From Chloroflexota bacterium (lineage in GTDB: Bacteria; Chloroflexota; Dormibacteria; Dormibacterales; Dormibacteraceae), in contig VBJR01000086.1 of NCBI GenBank assembly GCA_005880175.1, positions 1 to 10,372 on the forward strand: 10,372 nt of DNA. Direction: 5' to 3'. The translations under genes and the position numbers were made by a program. Shown piece after piece: positions 1-7,629 of this stretch. Numbering within the stretch: position 1 is the first letter of the stretch; every line of letters begins with the position of its first letter. The notes under the pieces are model-generated. The model made no database searches, was not told the origin of the DNA, and saw only the letters and a list, made by a program, of their open reading frames with translations.

Positions 1-2278
<2,278 letters not shown>

Positions 2279-2306
2279 GTCTCCAGAACGGTACCGGAGA
2301 GCCCGG

Positions 2307-3014
2307 CTACGATTGCTGGTCTTCTTCCCTGGCCCGGCGGCGCTCCTCCTCCGCCTTCGGGCCCCAGAGGAGCTCCTCCTCGCGGCGCGTCAGCTCGTCG
2401 CTGACGGCCGGCGCCGGCCCCAGCGCGCCCCGGGCCGCCCGGCCCTGCAGCGCGTCGGCCATGATCCGGGTGCGCGCCACCCGCTGCTCGGCGCCCTGGA
2501 CCGCCTGCAGCAGCTCGGCGTCGCGGGCGCGGACGTCGGCCAGCACCTGGCCCACCTCGGCGCGCGCCCGCGCCGCCTCGTAGCCGGCCAGCAGCGCGTC
2601 GCGGCGGACCCGGAGCTGCTGGACGCGGAGGTCCAGCCCGCTGACCACCTGCCGCAGCCGGGTCTCCTCGGCCGCCAGGTCGCCGGCCTGCCGGTCCAGC
2701 TCCGTCAGCTCGGCGTCGAGCGCGGTCCGCCACGTGAGGGCGTCCGCGGCCGCGTCCCGCCCGCCCTGCTCCAGCGCGGCGTTGGCCTGCTCGTCGAGCC
2801 GCGCCACCCGCGGCCGGAGCTGCCGGGCCTGCAGCTCCAGCCGCTTGCGCGCCGTGACCACGTCGGCCACCGCCCGCCGGGCCCGGCCCAGCAGCTCGAT
2901 CTGCCGGGCATACGCCTGGTCGAGGGCCTGGCGCGGATCGCGCAGGTCCTCGACCTCGTTCCCGGACCCCGGCTCGATCCCGAGCCAGGCGAGGAGCGTG
3001 CGCCAGAAGCTCAG
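2307..3014 (-). CDS. pspA: PspA/IM30-like phage-shock protein A family, probable CTG start
   Basis: PspA/IM30 proteins are coiled-coil, ESCRT-III-like membrane remodelling factors that bind stressed inner membrane. This product is 235 residues from the proposed CTG, close to E. coli PspA (222). It opens with a short amphipathic stretch ([12 protein letters not shown]), then [13 protein letters not shown] and a long Ala/Arg/Glu/Leu-rich coiled coil ([17 protein letters not shown] and similar) to about residue 190, and ends in a charged tail. The upstream reading frame has no ATG, GTG or TTG near the family start, and none follows for more than 25 codons. A strong AGGAGG ends ten bases before the CTG at 3012-3014. 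The CTG overlaps the TGA stop of the upstream SPFH gene (CTGA), which points to translational coupling. The family call is firm from sequence pattern. The CTG start is inference; an undetected indel is the alternative. Confidence 0.85.
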   Translation of the reverse strand: MSFWRTLLAWLGIEPGSGNEVEDLRDPRQALDQAYARQIELLGRARRAVADVVTARKRLELQARQLRPRVARLDEQANAALEQGGRDAAADALTWRTALDAELTELDRQAGDLAAEETRLRQVVSGLDLRVQQLRVRRDALLAGYEAARARAEVGQVLADVRARDAELLQAVQGAEQRVARTRIMADALQGRAARGALGPAPAVSDELTRREEELLWGPKAEEERRRAREEDQQS

Positions 3015-4341
3015 ACTTTCTCGCCCTCCTTGACCGCGGCCCCGTTGGCCGTCGCCGCGGGCGACGGCGCCGGAGCGACCCCCGGATCGCCCAGGACCCG
3101 GCGCGCCGCCTGCAGGCCCGCGACGCCCTGGCCCAGCGCCTGCGTCAGCGCCTCGGAGATGCCCTCGACGCCGTTGAGGACGATGAGCCGGTCGATCGAG
3201 CCGAACGGCTTGGCCGCCGCCTCGACGATCTGCGGCCAGTTCTCGGCCAGCTGCTGGCCGATGATCGCCTCCTGGTGCCCGGCCAGCGCCTCGGCGCGGG
3301 CCTTGATCGTGTCGGCCTCGGCGGTGCCCCGGGCCCGGATCGCCTCGCCGTCGGCGAGGCCCCTGGCCTGGGCGGCGTGGGCCTCGGCCTCGCCCTCCAG
3401 CTTCACGCGCTCCGCCTCGGCGTTGGCGGCCAGCCTGACGCGGGCCGCGTCGGCCTGCGCCGACAGCTCGATCTCGCGAGCGCGGGCCTCGGCGTCGTGG
3501 ATGTGCGCCTCGCGGCTCGCCCGCGCCAGCGTGACCTGCTCGTACGCCCTCGCGTCGGCCGGCTTGCGGACCTCGACCAGCAGCTGTGGTCGACCTCGGC
3601 CTGGTAGCCCGCCTGCCGGATCTGGGAGTCGCGCCGGGCCAGCGCCTTCTGCGCCTCGGCCTCCTGCTCCTTCTCGGTCGCCTCGCGGTCGGCCTGGGCG
3701 CGCGCGATGCGGGCCTCACGCTCGACCGCGGACTGGTGCGGCAGCGCCAGGTTCTTGATGTAGCCGGTCGGGTCCAGGATCTCCTGGATCTGGAGCGAGT
3801 CCACGATCAGGCCGAGCTTCTCCATCTCGGTCCCGGCGTGCTCCCTCGTGAGCTGGGTCAGCTTCTCGCGGTCGCGGATCATCTCCTCGACCGTCATGTT
3901 GCCGATGATCGCCCGCAGGTGACCGGCGAACAGGTTGTGGACCCGCTGGTCCATCTGGTTCTGCTGGTCCAGGAACCGGCGGGCCGCGTTGGCGATCGAG
4001 ACCAGGTCGTCGCCGACCTTGTAGATCACGACGCCGCGCACGCGCAGGGCGATGCCCTGGTGGGTGACGCAGTCGATCTCGAGGTCGGTCTCTCGAAGGT
4101 CGAGCGAGAGCCGGCGGACGGCCGAGATGCCGGGCATGACCAGCGTGCCGCCGCCGGTCGCGATCTTGAACCCGAGGCCGTGGCCCTCGCCGCGGGGCCG
4201 ATGCGCCCGGCCGGAGATGATCAGCGCCTCGTTGGGCTCCGCGATGCGCCACATGCTGCGGAAGACCAGCACCACCAGCAGGATCGCGGCGATGGCGAGG
4301 CCCACCACGATCGCCGCCGCCGCCGAGAGGAACGTCCCCAT
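3011..4341 (-). pseudogene. SPFH/flotillin-like membrane scaffold protein, interrupted by a frameshift near 3586
   Basis: Flotillin-type SPFH proteins form membrane-bound oligomers that organise membrane microdomains. The ATG at 4341 has an AAGGGG ribosome site about 9 bases upstream. Residues 8-27 form one hydrophobic membrane segment. The SPFH domain follows (PNEALIISG at 36-44, then a long beta-rich stretch to about 200). An Ala/Glu/Arg-rich coiled coil (QADREATEKEQEAEAQKAL) follows. After residue 252 (AEVDH) the frame becomes nonsense and stops at 3403. The neighbouring frame, from CAG at 3586, continues flawlessly as QLLVEVRKPADARAYEQ, then EAERVKLEGEAEAHAAQARG and the flotillin-type C-terminus (PQIVEAAAKPFG..IDRLIVLNG), ending at TGA 3011-3013. 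Restoring one lost base gives 443 residues, a normal length. No slippery heptamer is present, so recent mutation or sequencing error is likelier than programmed shifting. The stop overlaps the pspA-like start. Confidence 0.88.
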
Positions 4342-4361
4342 CGATCAGTCCCCTTCGCCCG

Positions 4362-4525
4362 TCAGACCGGGCTGACTACGACGGTGCGGGGAGGGAAATA
4401 CTCGACCACGACGATCCGGGTGCCGTTGGCGCTCGTCTGCCCCGGTTCGGTGCGATCTTCCCCGTCACCGGCCGACCCGGCCGATCATCTCCTGCTCGAC
4501 CATGTGCCGCACCATCTTCCACCAT
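4362..4525 (-). pseudogene. Possible degraded NfeD-like OB-fold gene upstream of the SPFH gene
   Basis: The 221 bases between the small membrane protein and the SPFH gene look coding on the minus strand but not in one frame. From the ATG at 4503 one frame reads MVEQEMIGRVGR and stops. A second frame continues with VTGKIAPNRG. A third frame ends with ANGTRIVVVEYFPPRTVVV and a TGA at 4362-4364. Joined, these resemble the start (IGRxGRVT..I.P.) and end (GTRVVVVE....V.V.P) of an NfeD-type OB fold, with roughly 20-25 residues missing between. NfeD-family genes commonly sit directly upstream of flotillin-like genes (for example yuaF-floT in Bacillus), which fits this position, 20 bases ahead of the SPFH start. 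The resemblance is by eye and needs at least two frame changes. A continuous 49-residue ORF from the ATG at 4525 to TAG 4376 is an alternative reading. Confidence 0.35.
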
Positions 4526-4562
4526 CAGGAACGTCCGGGCCCGAGGCGGCGGTCGCCGCTCC

Positions 4563-4760
4563 CTACGGGCTGGGAGAGGCGCTCGGGGTCGCGGCCGGGC
4601 TGGCCGACGCCGACACCGACGGCGAGGGGTTGGGAAGCGCCGGCGGCGGCGGCGGCTTGTTCCCGACGATCAGGGCGATGGGCACGATGACGATGCCCAC
4701 GAGGACCGTCAGCACGAAGGTGACGGCGCCCCACTCCCGCACGAGAAAAGACCGGTTCAC
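4563..4760 (-). CDS. Small single-pass membrane protein with Pro/Ser-rich tail
   Basis: Encodes 65 residues from a GTG start. A short charged N-terminus (MNRSFLVREWG) is followed by one strong hydrophobic helix at about residues 11-33 (AVTFVLTVLVGIVIVPIALIVG). The rest is low-complexity Pro/Ala/Ser: five consecutive prolines, then repeated SPS, SAS and PAA units. With the positive charge before the helix, an N-in topology with the tail outside is likely. I do not recognise a family. The gene lies 33 bases after the 85-residue gene and just ahead of the NfeD-like/SPFH region, so a role at the membrane with that module is conceivable but unproven. No Shine-Dalgarno is visible. A TAGTAT hexamer nine bases upstream sits between the arms of a perfect inverted repeat. 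Confidence 0.6.
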   Translation of the reverse strand: MNRSFLVREWGAVTFVLTVLVGIVIVPIALIVGNKPPPPPALPNPSPSVSASASPAATPSASPSP

Positions 4761-4762
4761 GA

Positions 4763-4785
4763 GTCCGGAATACTACACTCCGGAC
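4763..4785. promoter_or_regulatory. Perfect 7-bp inverted repeat around a possible -10 box
   Basis: GTCCGGA, a 9-base spacer and TCCGGAC form a perfect inverted repeat in the 33-base gap before the small membrane protein. The minus strand of the spacer contains TAGTAT (4770-4775), a TANNNT-type -10 candidate nine bases before the GTG. Arms flanking a -10 fit a repressor operator. A weak hairpin is the alternative, but no U-tract follows. I could not find a convincing -35. Confidence 0.4.
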
Positions 4786-4793
4786 CCCTTCGC

Positions 4794-5051
4794 TCAGTCG
4801 GAATCGCGGTGCGCCGCTTCGCCTTCGCGTTTGCGCTGGTTCAGCAGCCGGACGAAGTCCTGCGCGCGGGCCAGCGCTTTCCACCGTTCGGGAAAGAAAT
4901 CCTGCGCGACGATGGCCTTGTCCGGCAGGTGATACACGGTAACGCACCATTTGTTGAGGGTCCGTGCGACCTCCACCTCGAAGTTCTTCTCGGCGGTCTC
5001 GTAACGCACGACCCGGTCATCGTCGAAGCGTCGTTTTCCAGACACTGCCAT
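4794..5051 (-). CDS. Conserved-looking hypothetical protein, 85 residues
   Basis: Encodes 85 residues from the ATG at 5049-5051 (MAVSGKRRFDDDRVVRYET). It has mixed charged and aromatic content, with an apparent beta-strand region (FEVEVARTLNKWCVTVYHL) followed by an amphipathic helical part (ERWKALARAQDFVRLLNQRK) and an acidic-basic tail. There is no membrane segment or signal peptide, so it should be cytoplasmic. I do not recognise the family. An upstream in-frame GTG at 5088-5090 would add 13 Pro/Ala-rich residues, including a run through seven C's. I prefer the ATG because an AGGA lies about nine bases upstream and the extension looks non-coding. A perfect TATAAT overlaps the galU stop and would give a leader of about 45 bases, so this gene probably has its own promoter. 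Confidence 0.65.
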   Translation of the reverse strand: MAVSGKRRFDDDRVVRYETAEKNFEVEVARTLNKWCVTVYHLPDKAIVAQDFFPERWKALARAQDFVRLLNQRKREGEAAHRDSD

Positions 5052-5104
5052 GGCTGCAAGTCCTGCTGGCGGGGGGGAGCACGGGCTCACGGGAGCGTCA
5101 CCAG

Positions 5105-5110
5105 ATTATA
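5105..5110 (-). promoter_or_regulatory. Consensus -10 box (TATAAT) overlapping the galU stop codon
   Basis: The minus strand reads GTATAATCTGG, in which TAA is the galU stop. TATAAT is an exact -10 match in a region that is otherwise very GC-rich. Transcription would start near 5098, about 45 bases before the ATG of the 85-residue gene. The -35 region (TCTGGA at 17-base spacing) is poor, so the call rests on the -10 alone. Confidence 0.45.
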
Positions 5111-5996
5111 CCGGTGGATCGCGAAAATCCAGACCTACGCCGAGCATCGCCTCCCGGAGGTCCGGCCGGCGCAGCGCCAGGGCCAGGTTGGCGCGCAGGT
5201 AGCCCGCGATCGTGCCCGTGTCGTAGTAGTCGCCCTCGAACTCGCAGGCCACGATCCGGCCACCCTTCAGCGTCGCCCGCATCGCGTCGGTGAGCTGGAT
5301 CTCCTTACCAACCCCGGGCTTGGTATCTCCAAGGGCTGTAAATACGTCGGGCGCGAGGACGTACCGGCCGAAGATGGCCAGGTCGCTGGGCGCCTCGTCC
5401 GGGCTCGGCTTCTCGACCAGGTCCACCACCTCGTGCAGCCGGCCGCTGGACGAGCCCGTGGCGATGATGCCGTAGCGGCTGATCTGGTCCCGGCTCACCC
5501 GGCGCACGGCGAGCACGGTGGCGCCGGTCTCGGCGTACGCGGCCATCAGCTGCTGGAGGCAGGGCGGCCCGCCCAGGATGACGTCGTCGGGCAGCAGGAC
5601 GGCGCAGGGCTGGTCCTCGACGAGGCGGCGCGCCAGCCAGATGGCGTGGCCGAGCCCGAGCGGCTCCTTCTGCTGGACGTACGTGATGTCCACCAGGTCG
5701 CTGAGCCGGTCCACCTCGGCCAGCACCTCCAGCAGCTCGTGCTTGCCACGCTCCTCCAGGTAGAACTCCAGCTCCCGCTGGCGGTCGAAGTGCTCGGCGA
5801 TCGGCGAGTAGGCGCCGCCGGCGACCATGATCACCTGCTCCAGCTTCGAGGCGATGGCCTCCTCCACGGCGTACTGGATGGTGGGCTTGTCCACCAGGGG
5901 CAGGACGTACTTGGACTGGGCCTTCGTGACGGGCAGGAACCGGGTCGCGAGGCCCGCGACGGGGAAGATGGCACGCCGAACGGTGGAACTGGTCAT
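5106..5996 (-). CDS. galU: UTP--glucose-1-phosphate uridylyltransferase
   Basis: Makes UDP-glucose and pyrophosphate from UTP and glucose-1-phosphate, supplying precursors for cell-surface polysaccharide and glycolipid synthesis. It has 296 residues, a usual bacterial GalU length. The nucleotide-binding signature is at 11-36 (FPVAGLATRFLPVTKAQSK, then LPLVDKP). It differs from the common GLGTRFLPATKAIPKEMLP by GLA for GLG and KYVLP for KEMLP. Further family landmarks are PTIQYAVEEAIAS, LPDDVILG, a VVDLVEKP motif in the sugar-binding region and the C-terminal EFEGDYYDTGTIAGYL. The ATG at 5994-5996 is the natural start, since the signature follows within 10 residues. No Shine-Dalgarno is seen. 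A TACATT hexamer ends seven bases upstream, suggesting a leaderless mRNA. The gene diverges from the thioesterase with 15 bases between start codons. Confidence 0.95.
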   Translation of the reverse strand: MTSSTVRRAIFPVAGLATRFLPVTKAQSKYVLPLVDKPTIQYAVEEAIASKLEQVIMVAGGAYSPIAEHFDRQRELEFYLEERGKHELLEVLAEVDRLSDLVDITYVQQKEPLGLGHAIWLARRLVEDQPCAVLLPDDVILGGPPCLQQLMAAYAETGATVLAVRRVSRDQISRYGIIATGSSSGRLHEVVDLVEKPSPDEAPSDLAIFGRYVLAPDVFTALGDTKPGVGKEIQLTDAMRATLKGGRIVACEFEGDYYDTGTIAGYLRANLALALRRPDLREAMLGVGLDFRDPPV

Positions 5997-6003
5997 CGAC
6001 CAA

Positions 6004-6009
6004 AATGTA
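6004..6009 (-). promoter_or_regulatory. Candidate -10 box (TACATT) for leaderless galU
   Basis: TACATT on the minus strand is followed by exactly seven bases (TTGGTCG) and then the galU ATG. This spacing puts the transcription start at or next to the A of ATG. It matches the TANNNT pattern of leaderless promoters known in Actinomycetota. There is no recognisable -35. Confidence 0.45.
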
Positions 6010-6010
6010 C

Positions 6011-6023
6011 GGTGGTGACCACC
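6011..6023. promoter_or_regulatory. 13-bp palindrome GGTGGT-G-ACCACC in the divergent galU/thioesterase region
   Basis: Two perfect 6-base arms surround one central base. The element covers both candidate GTG starts of the thioesterase and lies just upstream of the galU -10 candidate. This position suits an operator that controls both genes. It also encodes the first residues of the thioesterase (V-V-T-T), so chance cannot be excluded. Confidence 0.35.
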
Positions 6024-6389
6024 TCCTACGACGCGGTCCAGCCGGGCCTGGAGTCCCGGATGGAGCGCGTGATCGACGGTTCCCTGCTGACCAGGCACGT
6101 GGGTGGGGCGGGCGTGTTCGCCACGCCGATGATGATCATGCTCATGGAGCAGACCGCCCACGCCGCGGTGGAGCCGGCGCTGCCCGCGGACCACACGACG
6201 GTCGGCTACGAGGTCTGCGTCCGCCACCGGGCGCCCGCCGGCGAGGGCGACGCGGTGGTCGTGACGGCCCACCTGGACGAGGTGACCGGCAACCGGCTCC
6301 TCTTCACCGTCGAGTGCCGCAAGGCGGGCGACGAGACCGTGCTGGGGACGGGGACGCACAAGCGCGCGATCGTGCCGGCGCTGGGCTGA
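6012..6389 (+). CDS. FlK-like hotdog-fold acyl-CoA thioesterase
   Basis: A 125-residue single hotdog-fold protein related to fluoroacetyl-CoA thioesterase FlK, which hydrolyses small acyl-CoA thioesters. FlK uses Thr42, Glu50 and His76. Here T38 (in FATPMM), E46 (in MEQTAH) and H72 (in VRHRAP) have the same spacings, +8 and +26. The C-terminal GTGTHKRAIV matches the FlK GSGTHERAVI segment that bears Arg120. The true substrate is unknown; most FlK-like proteins are not fluoroacetate enzymes. The frame begins with two adjacent GTG codons (6012 and 6015) and either could be the start. There is no Shine-Dalgarno, and CAAAAT at 6001-6006 is a weak -10 candidate. It diverges from galU. Its last 86 bases overlap a convergent small gene. 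Confidence 0.8.
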   Translation: MVTTSYDAVQPGLESRMERVIDGSLLTRHVGGAGVFATPMMIMLMEQTAHAAVEPALPADHTTVGYEVCVRHRAPAGEGDAVVVTAHLDEVTGNRLLFTVECRKAGDETVLGTGTHKRAIVPALG

Positions 6390-6570
6390 CTCCGGCCGGC
6401 GGCTTCGCCGGCGGCGGCTGACGCCGCCGGCGCCGCTTCTCGGCCAGGTGCATGGTCAGCTTCTTGAGCCCCGCGTTGTCCACCACCATCCTGGGCCCGC
6501 GCACCTTGCGGTCCCGGTGACGGACGCGAGCGCGCTCGCGTGCGGGGAGCTCGTCGGCGTCCTCGCTCAT
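6304..6570 (-). CDS. Small basic hypothetical protein overlapping the thioesterase 3' end
   Basis: The ORF encodes up to 88 residues from the ATG at 6568-6570. The first 50 look genuine: an acidic start (MSEDADEL), a basic patch (RARVRHRDRKVRGPRM), a helix-like VVDNAGLKKLTMHLAEK and a run of five arginines. The high net positive charge suggests nucleic-acid or ribosome binding, but I recognise no family. The last 30 or so residues are Pro/Ala/Arg/Ser-rich, run through a strong GC hairpin and overlap the convergent thioesterase by 86 bases. That part may be spurious if a frameshift hides an earlier stop. A TACGAT hexamer six bases before the ATG, with no Shine-Dalgarno, suggests leaderless expression. 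The gene diverges from the threonine lyase over 37 bases. Confidence 0.5.
   Translation of the reverse strand: MSEDADELPARERARVRHRDRKVRGPRMVVDNAGLKKLTMHLAEKRRRRRQPPPAKPPAGVSPAPARSRACASPSPARSRRPPCGTRR
6406..6432. terminator. Strong 11-bp GC hairpin between convergent genes, no U-tract
   Basis: CGCCGGCGGCG and its exact complement enclose a 5-base loop (GCTGA), 17 bases after the thioesterase stop. An adjacent smaller stem, CCGGCG-GCTT-CGCCGG, overlaps its left side, so two folds compete. No run of T follows on either strand, so a classical intrinsic terminator is not supported. It may be a U-tract-less terminator or an mRNA 3' stabiliser. Confidence 0.35.
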
Positions 6571-6576
6571 ACGTCA

Positions 6577-6582
6577 ATCGTA
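6577..6582 (-). promoter_or_regulatory. Candidate -10 box (TACGAT) for the small basic gene
   Basis: TACGAT on the minus strand is followed by six bases (TGACGT) and the ATG at 6570. It lies 12 bases from the opposite-facing candidate of the threonine lyase gene, so the two promoters would overlap in their upstream parts and could exclude each other. Confidence 0.4.
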
Positions 6583-6594
6583 GGGCGCGCCTAA

Positions 6595-6600
6595 CATAGT
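6595..6600 (+). promoter_or_regulatory. Candidate -10 box (CATAGT) for the threonine lyase gene
   Basis: CATAGT ends seven bases before the TTG start. The overlapping TAACAT (6592-6597) is the other possibility, with a 10-base gap. No -35 match is visible and no Shine-Dalgarno lies between it and the TTG. Confidence 0.35.
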
Positions 6601-6607
6601 TGCCGAC

Positions 6608-7615
6608 TTGCGGGAGACCAGCGCGCGGCCCACCACCGACGACCTCCCGGTCACCGCCGAGACGATCGAGACGGCCGCCGCCGGCCTGCGCCGGTACCTC
6701 CCCCCGTCCCCGCTCCAGTACTCGCGCGCCTTCACGGCCAAGGCCGGGTGCCACGTGCATCTCAAGATCGAGGGGGTCCAGCCGACGCGCTCGTTCAAGG
6801 TCCGCGGCGCCCTCAACAAGCTGATCCGGATCCCGCCCGAGCAGCGCGCGGCCGGGGTCATCACCGCGTCGGCCGGGAACCACGGCCAGGGCGTCGCGTA
6901 CGCCGCCGCCGCGTTCGGCGTGCCCGCGACCGTCTACGTGCCCGACAACGCCAACCCGCTCAAGGTCCAGGCCATCAAACGGCTCGGCGGCCGCGTCGTC
7001 CACTTCGGGCGCAGCTACAACGAGGCGTACCTGGAGGCCCGCCGGGCCCAGGAGGCCGGCGACGCCACCTTCGTGCACGCGTTCGACGACCCGGACGTGG
7101 TCGCCGGCCAGGGCACGCTGGCGGTCGAGCTCCTGGAGCAGCTGGACCAGCTGTCCGAGGGCGTGGACACGGTCCTGGTCCCCGTCGGCGGCGGCGGTCT
7201 GATCTCCGGCATCGCCCGGTACCTGGAGGCGCGGCGCCCGGACGTCCAGGTGCTCGGCGTCGAGCCGAGCGGCGCCGACGCCCTGAGCCGCTCCCTCGAG
7301 GAGGAGCGCCTGGTCACGCTCGACCACGTCGCCACGATGGCTGACGGCCTCGCCGCCAGCGCGCCCGGCCCCCTCACGCTGCGCATCGCCCGGGCCTGCG
7401 TCGACGGCATGATCCGGGTCGAGGAGAGCGAGATGCTGCGGGCCATCCGGCTGTTCTTCGAGTGGGAGCACCTGCTCGCCGAGCCGGCCGGCGCCGCCGC
7501 CCTCGCAGCGCTGCTCTATCACCACACGCCGCGGGCGAGCGAGCGGGTCCTCGTGATCCTCTCCGGCGCGAACGTCACCGATGATGTGATGGTGCGCGCG
7601 CTGCGCGCACGTTAA
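6608..7615 (+). CDS. ilvA: Threonine ammonia-lyase (threonine dehydratase), PLP-dependent, no regulatory domain
   Basis: Converts L-threonine to 2-oxobutanoate and ammonia, feeding isoleucine synthesis or threonine breakdown. It has 335 residues of fold-type II PLP enzyme. K64 in RSFKVRGALN is the Schiff-base lysine; ASAGNHGQGVAYAA at 87-100 binds the substrate carboxylate; GGGGLISG at 194-201 is the phosphate loop; a late LSGAN completes the core. There is no C-terminal ACT-like domain, as in the short catabolic (TdcB-type) enzymes, so biosynthetic feedback through a built-in domain is absent. Serine racemase is a related alternative that I cannot exclude. The TTG at 6608 is used because the next in-frame start is within the core fold. 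The stop lies in a palindrome 14 bases before a RAM-domain gene, which probably shares the transcript. Confidence 0.93.
   Translation: MRETSARPTTDDLPVTAETIETAAAGLRRYLPPSPLQYSRAFTAKAGCHVHLKIEGVQPTRSFKVRGALNKLIRIPPEQRAAGVITASAGNHGQGVAYAAAAFGVPATVYVPDNANPLKVQAIKRLGGRVVHFGRSYNEAYLEARRAQEAGDATFVHAFDDPDVVAGQGTLAVELLEQLDQLSEGVDTVLVPVGGGGLISGIARYLEARRPDVQVLGVEPSGADALSRSLEEERLVTLDHVATMADGLAASAPGPLTLRIARACVDGMIRVEESEMLRAIRLFFEWEHLLAEPAGAAALAALLYHHTPRASERVLVILSGANVTDDVMVRALRAR
7592..7610 (+). repeat. 8-bp hairpin at the end of the threonine lyase gene
   Basis: GTGCGCGC, a 3-base loop (GCT) and GCGCGCAC form a perfect stem within the last codons of the lyase gene. It is followed by GTTAACGTTT, which has only a weak run of T. 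It could partly terminate or attenuate transcription into the RAM-domain gene, but an alternating GC repeat can also arise from codon bias (VRALRAR). Confidence 0.3.
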
Positions 7616-7618
7616 CGT
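7609..7618. promoter_or_regulatory. 10-bp palindrome ACGTTAACGT spanning the threonine lyase stop codon
   Basis: A perfect AT-centred palindrome contains the TAA stop (7613-7615) and lies 11 bases before the ATG of the RAM-domain gene. It is a rare AT-rich spot and a plausible binding site for a dimeric regulator of the downstream gene. Only position and symmetry support this. Confidence 0.3.
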
Positions 7619-7629
7619 TTACCGACACG

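Noticed and set aside
2279..2306. Cobalamin or SAM riboswitch ahead of metH
   Set aside because: The gap is only 28 bases and upstream of it is coding sequence. No B12-box or SAM-riboswitch core was seen.
3575..3600. Programmed -1 ribosomal frameshift in the SPFH gene
   Set aside because: The site (GTCGACCACAGCTG) has no X-XXY-YYZ slippery heptamer, and I see no clear downstream stimulatory structure. An indel is simpler.
5071..5090. GTG at 5088-5090 as the start of the small protein after galU
   Set aside because: It adds a Pro/Ala-rich stretch through a run of seven C's, while the ATG at 5051 has an AGGA at suitable distance.
3586..6389. Long plus-strand open frames opposite SPFH and galU
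   Set aside because: They mirror the real minus-strand genes through GC-biased third positions. Only the last 125 codons of the frame ending at 6389 (the thioesterase) have real protein character.
6390..6450. GC-rich repeat as CRISPR or mobile-element end
   Set aside because: It is a single hairpin with an overlapping second stem. There are no spaced repeats, no target duplication and no transposase.
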